Positions 6,772 through 9,946 of a DNA stretch of 9,946 nucleotides are shown here, in pieces. How positions within the stretch are numbered: the stretch's first letter is position 1; the number at the start of each line of letters is the position of its first letter. The notes under the pieces were generated by a model. It did not search any database. It worked only from the letters and a program-made list of their open reading frames with translations, and was not told where the DNA came from. The translations under genes and the position numbers were made by a program. The stretch is from the NCBI GenBank assembly GCA_903853735.1, contig CAINUH010000026.1:1-9946 (forward strand), written 5' to 3'. The stretch is from an uncultured Desulfomonile sp. GTDB lineage: Bacteria > Desulfobacterota > Desulfomonilia > Desulfomonilales > Desulfomonilaceae.

Positions 6772-7752
6772 TCAACGATCCGCGCTTATAGCTTGAAGTC
6801 GAAACTCCTCGATTCGGAGGGGCCATCCAGTTCTTGTGCCTCTTACCGGCATTTTTTCCATTTCGATAGATGACTCACTCCAATCATATTTCGGTGCTTT
6901 CGCACCTACCGACCCAGCAACTACAGAATGCTTACGCGGTCCCATGGCAACCCTGTTCTCGCGGTTCGATCGACTTATCAGTTCGTTTTCGCTTTTAAGA
7001 AATTCAAACTTCTTAAGGTTTCCCTTTGAATCGCTTAGCGATGCACTACGTATACTGAGTTCGTCAACGTCAAGATCTACAATCATTCGGTACGTAAGTT
7101 TCGGATCCTTAAGGTTCACCAACTCGACAAAAACGAGGTTGTTCCTCACTCCAGCTTCTTTTACCGACACCGTTGAGTCGTCGGTCCCCTGGCGAGACGA
7201 TTGCAGAGCAGAAGACTCGGAGCGGGCCGGAGCCGGTCTCGTTGGTGCAACCTCGGTTTTCGATGGATCTGGATGCGTTGGGAGATCTTGAGATCGGACG
7301 GGGGTCGGCTTGGCAACTGGCCGGCTCTTGGGAGCACTAGCCCGAGGCGGGCCGGAGACTTTTCCAAGGGCTATAACCGCGAGGTTGTTATTCCGTTCTA
7401 TTTGGAAGGGCGGCACCGCGTTTTCGCCAAAGTCTACAACGACTCTGGCACGGTTGTTATGGTAACCTAGGCGTATCTCATTCATGGGCCCATTATCGAC
7501 TCGGATTTTGCCTTGCAGCTTGCCAAGACCTGTTTCTTCAAAGTCAACGACGAGCCTGTAGGGACGGTCTATCACAAAAGCGGAATGTTTGCCGAGTGGC
7601 CCCTCTGATGTTATAGTAATGCTCGTAAAATCCGGTGCGATTTGCACCGCTGTGATCTCTGTGGGGTTTGCCAAAGCAACCGGGCTGCTTATAAGAATCA
7701 GAATCAGACTTGTAAGCGACTGGATAGCTCGACCCATAAGTTTCGTGATCAT
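6772..7752 (-). CDS. Secreted AMIN-domain protein
   Basis: From ATG 7752 the protein has 326 residues. It opens with a signal peptide: a basic start (MITKLMGR), a hydrophobic core (LTSLILILISS) and a likely cut after PVALA, before NPTEI. An AMIN-type beta domain follows (about residues 31-130), with paired blocks DRPYRLVVDF and NRARVVVDFG. In cell-wall amidases and secretins AMIN domains bind peptidoglycan or target proteins in the periplasm. Next comes a Pro/Ser/Thr-rich linker (about 135-190), then a second beta-rich, basic region (about 200-326) that I do not recognise. No amidase or secretin domain is present. A longer frame starts at TTG 7767, but that TTG sits in TTGGAGAAG, whose GGAG (7765-7762) lies 9 nt before ATG 7752, so the ATG is the better start. 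The gene stands alone, convergent with the fatty-acid operon; its partner is unknown. Confidence 0.82.
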   Translation of the reverse strand: MITKLMGRAIQSLTSLILILISSPVALANPTEITAVQIAPDFTSITITSEGPLGKHSAFVIDRPYRLVVDFEETGLGKLQGKIRVDNGPMNEIRLGYHNNRARVVVDFGENAVPPFQIERNNNLAVIALGKVSGPPRASAPKSRPVAKPTPVRSQDLPTHPDPSKTEVAPTRPAPARSESSALQSSRQGTDDSTVSVKEAGVRNNLVFVELVNLKDPKLTYRMIVDLDVDELSIRSASLSDSKGNLKKFEFLKSENELISRSNRENRVAMGPRKHSVVAGSVGAKAPKYDWSESSIEMEKMPVRGTRTGWPLRIEEFRLQAISADR

Positions 7753-7837
7753 GTTGATCTTCTCCAAAGTTTGACGCCCTAAGACTCGGCGGCATCATAA
7801 TCTTCACGAATAGGGCTAAAAGATACTGTTTCAGGGC

Positions 7838-7855
7838 CATTCATTTCACTGAATG
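7838..7855 (-). promoter_or_regulatory. CATTCA / TGAATG dyad in the AMIN gene leader
   Basis: CATTCA (7838-7843) and TGAATG (7850-7855) form a perfect 6-bp dyad with a 6-nt spacer, about 30 nt after the predicted transcript start and 86 nt before the AMIN ATG. In the RNA it would be a small hairpin; in DNA it could be an operator. Low complexity makes chance plausible. Confidence 0.3.
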
Positions 7856-7886
7856 AGGTGCCCATAGAGATACTAGCACATGAACA

Positions 7887-7915
7887 ATTATAATTCAAAT
7901 AATAATAAATTTCAA
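7887..7915 (-). promoter_or_regulatory. Near-consensus sigma70-type promoter for the AMIN gene
   Basis: On the minus strand TTGAAA (7915-7910, 5 of 6) and TATAAT (7892-7887, 6 of 6) are separated by exactly 17 nt in an AT-rich block. Transcription would start near 7880 and leave a leader of about 128 nt before the AMIN ATG at 7752. It is the best promoter in the window and suggests constitutive housekeeping expression. Confidence 0.72.
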
Positions 7916-8018
7916 CATACTAATATTACTTGCTAACGTCATGGTTGAATCGTGGAGATTCAGGCCATGAGGTCCGAAATTTATCTTCCGATCTACCCTA
8001 TTGTGCGCCCCTTGACTG

Positions 8019-8047
8019 TTGCACCAAGACCCTCTTCGTTATATAAA
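8019..8047 (+). promoter_or_regulatory. Weak promoter candidate for the Trm112-waaF genes
   Basis: TTGCAC (8019-8024) is followed after 17 nt by TATAAA (8042-8047, 5 of 6 to the -10). The -35 is poor; a better TTGACT at 8012-8017 is too far for the same -10. A start near 8054 would leave a leader of about 105 nt. Confidence 0.3.
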
Positions 8048-8158
8048 TGTGCAGGCAAGACATTTCGTGCCCTGAATCGGCGATCAGCGTTCCGGAGCCC
8101 TTACTGGGGGACTCTCGGTGGAAAAGCTCAATAAAACTCCATCTGGTTAGGGGAAGCC

Positions 8159-8350
8159 ATGGCAGTCAATCAAAAGTTGTTGGACATCCTTGTTTGTCCC
8201 AAATGCAAAGGGGATCTCGTTTTAACTGAGAAAAGCGATGGCCTTATTTGTCACGCTTGCCGCCTCATGTATGAGATAAAGGATGACATTCCCATCATGC
8301 TTATAGACGAGGCGATTTCTCTGGATTCCTCAGGTCCCGATTCGGATTGA
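8159..8350 (+). CDS. Trm112 family protein (YcaR-like zinc ribbon)
   Basis: This 63-residue protein matches the small Trm112/UPF0434 family throughout: NQKLLDILVCPKCKGDL (4-20) with Cys13 and Cys16, LICHACRLMYEIKDDIPIML (29-48) with Cys31 and Cys34, and a short acidic tail. The four cysteines would bind one zinc. Eukaryotic and archaeal Trm112 activates methyltransferases; the bacterial role is less clear. In many proteobacteria the gene sits among lipid A and KDO genes (next to lpxK or kdsB), which fits its place before waaF here. AGGGGA at 8149-8154 supports the start, although only 4 nt separate it from the ATG. Start and length are otherwise typical. Confidence 0.88.
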   Translation: MAVNQKLLDILVCPKCKGDLVLTEKSDGLICHACRLMYEIKDDIPIMLIDEAISLDSSGPDSD

Positions 8351-8369
8351 CGACGATCCACAAAGTAAC

Positions 8370-8477
8370 ATGACCTCAATTTCTAAGAGTTTTGACTGTA
8401 CCTTTGAGAAGTGGCTTAGGGAAGCCCGACTAAAGGATTCTGGATACACAGAAAAATTGAGACAAAGCCTAAGCTAA
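8370..8477 (+). CDS. Short ORF in the Trm112-waaF gap, possible leader peptide
   Basis: A frame of 35 codons (begins MTSISKSFDCTFEKWL, ends KLRQSLS) lies between Trm112 and waaF. I find no ribosome binding site before its ATG and know no related protein, so it may be chance. It is listed because two of three mutually pairing sequence arms lie within it, the second ending exactly at its stop codon, and the third 12 nt beyond. That is how a leader-peptide attenuator is built. Its composition (several Leu, Lys, Arg, Ser) shows no run of one amino acid that would name a signal. Confidence 0.15.
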   Translation: MTSISKSFDCTFEKWLREARLKDSGYTEKLRQSLS

Positions 8478-8499
8478 CTGAAACAATAAGGGCTTCCCT
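8413..8499 (+). promoter_or_regulatory. Three arms with mutually exclusive pairing upstream of waaF
   Basis: AGGGAAGCCC (8418-8427) is a perfect 10-base complement of GGGCTTCCCT (8490-8499). The overlapping GCTTAGG (8414-8420) instead pairs with CCTAAGC (8468-8474); AAGCC (8465-8469) can pair with GGCTT (8491-8495); and GGCTT (8413-8417) can close on AAGCC (8422-8426). These folds compete, as in attenuators or riboswitches. There is no T-run after the last arm, so if it acts it might work on translation or stability. Nothing identifies a ligand. The waaF start is 60 nt further on. Confidence 0.3.
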
Positions 8500-8559
8500 G
8501 GAGTATAGAAGTCTGGTCCGGTAAACTGAGGGCTCTAATCCTGGAGAACAATTGCCGGC

Positions 8560-9645
8560 ATGAAGGCAGATTTGAAGACCTCCATTGGTATGTCCAGCAT
8601 TGTGATCAGGGGAACCAACTGGGTGGGCGACACTGTCATGAGCCTCCCGGCGGCGAAGGAAGTGAGGCGTATTTTTCCGTTGGCCAGAATTGCCTATTGG
8701 GCGCCGGCTTCGACGATCCCCCTTCTGGCAGCTTCAGGAATTGCCGATCAAATAATACCCATTGGCATAGATTCAGGTCCTCTATTGGTTAGACCTTTTC
8801 GTATCAGGACTGAACTGGCCGCCGGCAAATTTGACATGGCGATTCTTTTCCAGAACGCGTTTGAAAGCGCATTGACATCATGGCTGGCCGGAATACCCGC
8901 ACGCGTAGGCTATCCCACAGATTGTCGAGGCCCTCTGTTAAACGTGAAGGTCCCGCTTGGGAAAAACATCAGACTGAAACACCAAGTTTATTACTATCTT
9001 GCCATTTCGGCTTTTCTTCAAGAGCACTTTCAAGGTAAGGGGAAACACGAGCAAGTTTATCCCGATTGCTCGGTCAGAATTGCTGAAACAGACATTATGA
9101 AAGCTCGGGAGCTTCTCGTTTCAATAGGGCTGGACCTTAACAGACCTCTGTTCTGTCTGTGCCCGGGATCGGTGAACTCGGAAGCCAAGAGATGGCCTGC
9201 GGAAAGCTACGCCATGCTGGCAGACATCCTCATTGATCGTCTCGGGGGACAGGTTGTCTTCGGAGGAACTCTACAAGAAGCCGGCCTTATTGACGGCATA
9301 ATCTCAGCGATGCGGTATTCGAGTGCCGCGAATCTTGCCGGCAAGGCAGATCTCATATTGACGATGGCCGTCATGCGAATTTGCAGGATGGTAATCTCAA
9401 ATGATACTGGCAGTGCTCATCTCGCCGTTGCAGCATCATCTACGGTTCTAACTATTTTCGGCCCCACATCGGCGGGGGGTACTGCGCCTTTCGGGCCACG
9501 CGCTCATATAATTCAAGGCGTCGCGCCATGTACTCCATGCCGTCACTTCCGGTGTCCAAAACCCGACCATCCGTGCATGAGAAGCATTAGCTCCGAAGAT
9601 GTCTTTAGTAGAGCCCAAGAGATCCTTTCAGGCCGGTGTCTATAA
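8560..9645 (+). CDS. waaF: ADP-heptose--LPS heptosyltransferase II
   Basis: WaaF adds the second L-glycero-D-manno-heptose to the inner core of LPS at the inner face of the cytoplasmic membrane. The 361-residue protein has the GT9 fold: RGTNWVGDTVMSLPA near the start with the catalytic-type Asp24, CPGSVNSEAKRWP (201-213) in the donor half, SNDTGSAHLAVA (280-291) for ADP-heptose binding, and GPTSAGGTAPFGP (301-313). The C-terminal cysteines (Cys324, 327, 332, 339) before MRSIS are the pattern that separates WaaF from WaaC. GGAG at 8543-8546 lies 13 nt before ATG 8560. A second ATG at 8590 (Met11) would give the usual short N-terminus before RGTNW but has no good ribosome binding site, so the start is uncertain by 10 codons. 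It lies between the Trm112 gene and a glycosyltransferase in an LPS-type cluster. Confidence 0.93.
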   Translation: MKADLKTSIGMSSIVIRGTNWVGDTVMSLPAAKEVRRIFPLARIAYWAPASTIPLLAASGIADQIIPIGIDSGPLLVRPFRIRTELAAGKFDMAILFQNAFESALTSWLAGIPARVGYPTDCRGPLLNVKVPLGKNIRLKHQVYYYLAISAFLQEHFQGKGKHEQVYPDCSVRIAETDIMKARELLVSIGLDLNRPLFCLCPGSVNSEAKRWPAESYAMLADILIDRLGGQVVFGGTLQEAGLIDGIISAMRYSSAANLAGKADLILTMAVMRICRMVISNDTGSAHLAVAASSTVLTIFGPTSAGGTAPFGPRAHIIQGVAPCTPCRHFRCPKPDHPCMRSISSEDVFSRAQEILSGRCL

Positions 9646-9649
9646 GCGC

Positions 9650-9946
9650 ATGGGACCTTTTGTCAGCGTAATTATACCTACCTTTAACAGGGTTGATCTC
9701 CTGGGACAGACTGTTGACTCAGTAAGAAACCAGTCGTTTACGGACAGAGAGATAATTGTCGTGGACGATGGATCCACAGATGGAACCTGGGAATGGTTAA
9801 GTAATCAGAACGATTTGCAGGCTCTCAGGCAAGAAAACAAGGGTATTGCCACTTCCAGGAATAATGGGGTTGCCATGGCAAAGGGCGAATGGCTTGCTTT
9901 CCTGGACCACGACGACCTGTGGGCTGAAAACAAGCTTAGCATCCAG
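9650..9946 (+). CDS. Family 2 glycosyltransferase, N-terminal part (cut by window edge)
   Basis: The first 99 residues are visible and form the nucleotide-sugar binding half of a GT-A glycosyltransferase. VSVIIPTFNR (5-14) opens the fold, VVDDGSTDGT (37-46) holds the first aspartates, KGIATSRNNGVAMAKG (64-79) is the usual next element, and FLDHDDLW (84-91) carries the DXD-type metal site. Such enzymes move one sugar to an acceptor in LPS core, O-antigen or capsule; donor and acceptor cannot be told from this half. The ATG is 4 nt after the waaF stop, so the two are almost certainly co-transcribed. An in-frame ATG at 9599 would add 17 residues and overlap waaF; the motif spacing favours 9650. 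Neither start has a strong ribosome binding site. Confidence 0.92.
   Translation, partial: MGPFVSVIIPTFNRVDLLGQTVDSVRNQSFTDREIIVVDDGSTDGTWEWLSNQNDLQALRQENKGIATSRNNGVAMAKGEWLAFLDHDDLWAENKLSIQ

Larger units (their letters stand above)
7753..8158. other. Divergent intergenic region between the AMIN gene and the Trm112-like gene
   Basis: About 400 nt separate the two divergent genes. The half near 7880-7935 is strongly AT-rich and holds the minus-strand promoter; between it and the AMIN start lies a leader of about 125 nt with a small dyad. The half near 7950-8158 has short plus-strand frames (7952-8134, 8047-8229) that look like chance and carries a weaker promoter candidate for the LPS genes. 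I see no RNA gene. Confidence 0.5.

Noticed and set aside
6836..7291. Plus-strand open frame of 151 codons
   Set aside because: Antisense to the AMIN gene, which has a signal peptide, domain signature, ribosome binding site and promoter; the Ser/Arg-rich translation is a shadow.
7486..7495. ATGGGCCCAT palindrome
   Set aside because: It lies inside the AMIN coding sequence and such 10-nt palindromes are expected by chance in a window this size.
7779..7844. 21-codon minus-strand frame in the AMIN leader as a regulatory peptide
   Set aside because: The start has only a poor purine match upstream and the peptide has no telling composition; mentioned under the leader finding but not called.
7952..8229. 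Two plus-strand frames of 60 codons before the Trm112 gene
   Set aside because: No ribosome binding sites, overlapping frames, no family resemblance; the second runs into Trm112 in another frame.
1..9946. CRISPR arrays, tRNA or rRNA genes, insertion sequences, toxin-antitoxin or defence islands
   Set aside because: No regularly spaced repeats, cloverleaf-like segments, transposase motifs or paired small toxin/antitoxin genes are visible on either strand.

Overview
This window looks like chromosome of an anaerobic, Gram-negative deltaproteobacterium in the broad sense (Desulfobacterota; a Desulfomonile- or Syntrophobacter-like lineage is my guess). That rests on three things: a beta-oxidation operon of a kind common there, LPS-core genes that require an outer membrane, and moderate GC. 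It is inference; no rRNA or other taxonomic marker is present.

Layout. (1) 1-419: the end of an unidentified ORF overlaps by 8 nt a short protein with a phage terminase small-subunit-type helix-turn-helix, probably a prophage remnant. (2) 420-1203: about 780 nt without a convincing gene, holding a short ORF with a good ribosome binding site, a weak promoter candidate and a small palindrome. (3) 1221-6532: three plus-strand genes, an acyl-CoA dehydrogenase with the extra C-terminal domain, a thiolase (FadA) and a fused enoyl-CoA hydratase/3-hydroxyacyl-CoA dehydrogenase (FadB). Together they cover all four steps of a beta-oxidation turn. The FadA/FadB pair reads like the actinobacterial trifunctional-enzyme type. 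(4) 6610-6642: a strong hairpin between convergent genes. (5) 6772-7752, minus strand: a secreted AMIN-domain protein with a near-consensus sigma70-type promoter and a leader of about 125 nt. (6) 8159-9946, plus strand: a Trm112-family zinc-ribbon protein, a gap with mutually exclusive pairings, heptosyltransferase WaaF, and the start of a family 2 glycosyltransferase, which is an LPS or surface-glycan cluster running off the right edge.

How it works together. The dehydrogenase makes trans-2-enoyl-CoA, FadB hydrates and oxidises it, and FadA cleaves it to acetyl-CoA; the electron-transfer flavoprotein and acyl-CoA ligase must be encoded elsewhere. WaaF and the glycosyltransferase build envelope glycan, and the AMIN protein is probably periplasmic.

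I found no convincing undescribed multi-gene system. The items most worth a second look are the attenuator-like sequence before waaF, the Lys/Glu-rich tail and A8 tract of the thiolase, the actinobacterial-looking FadA/FadB pair, and the truncated terminase-like gene with decayed sequence after it.
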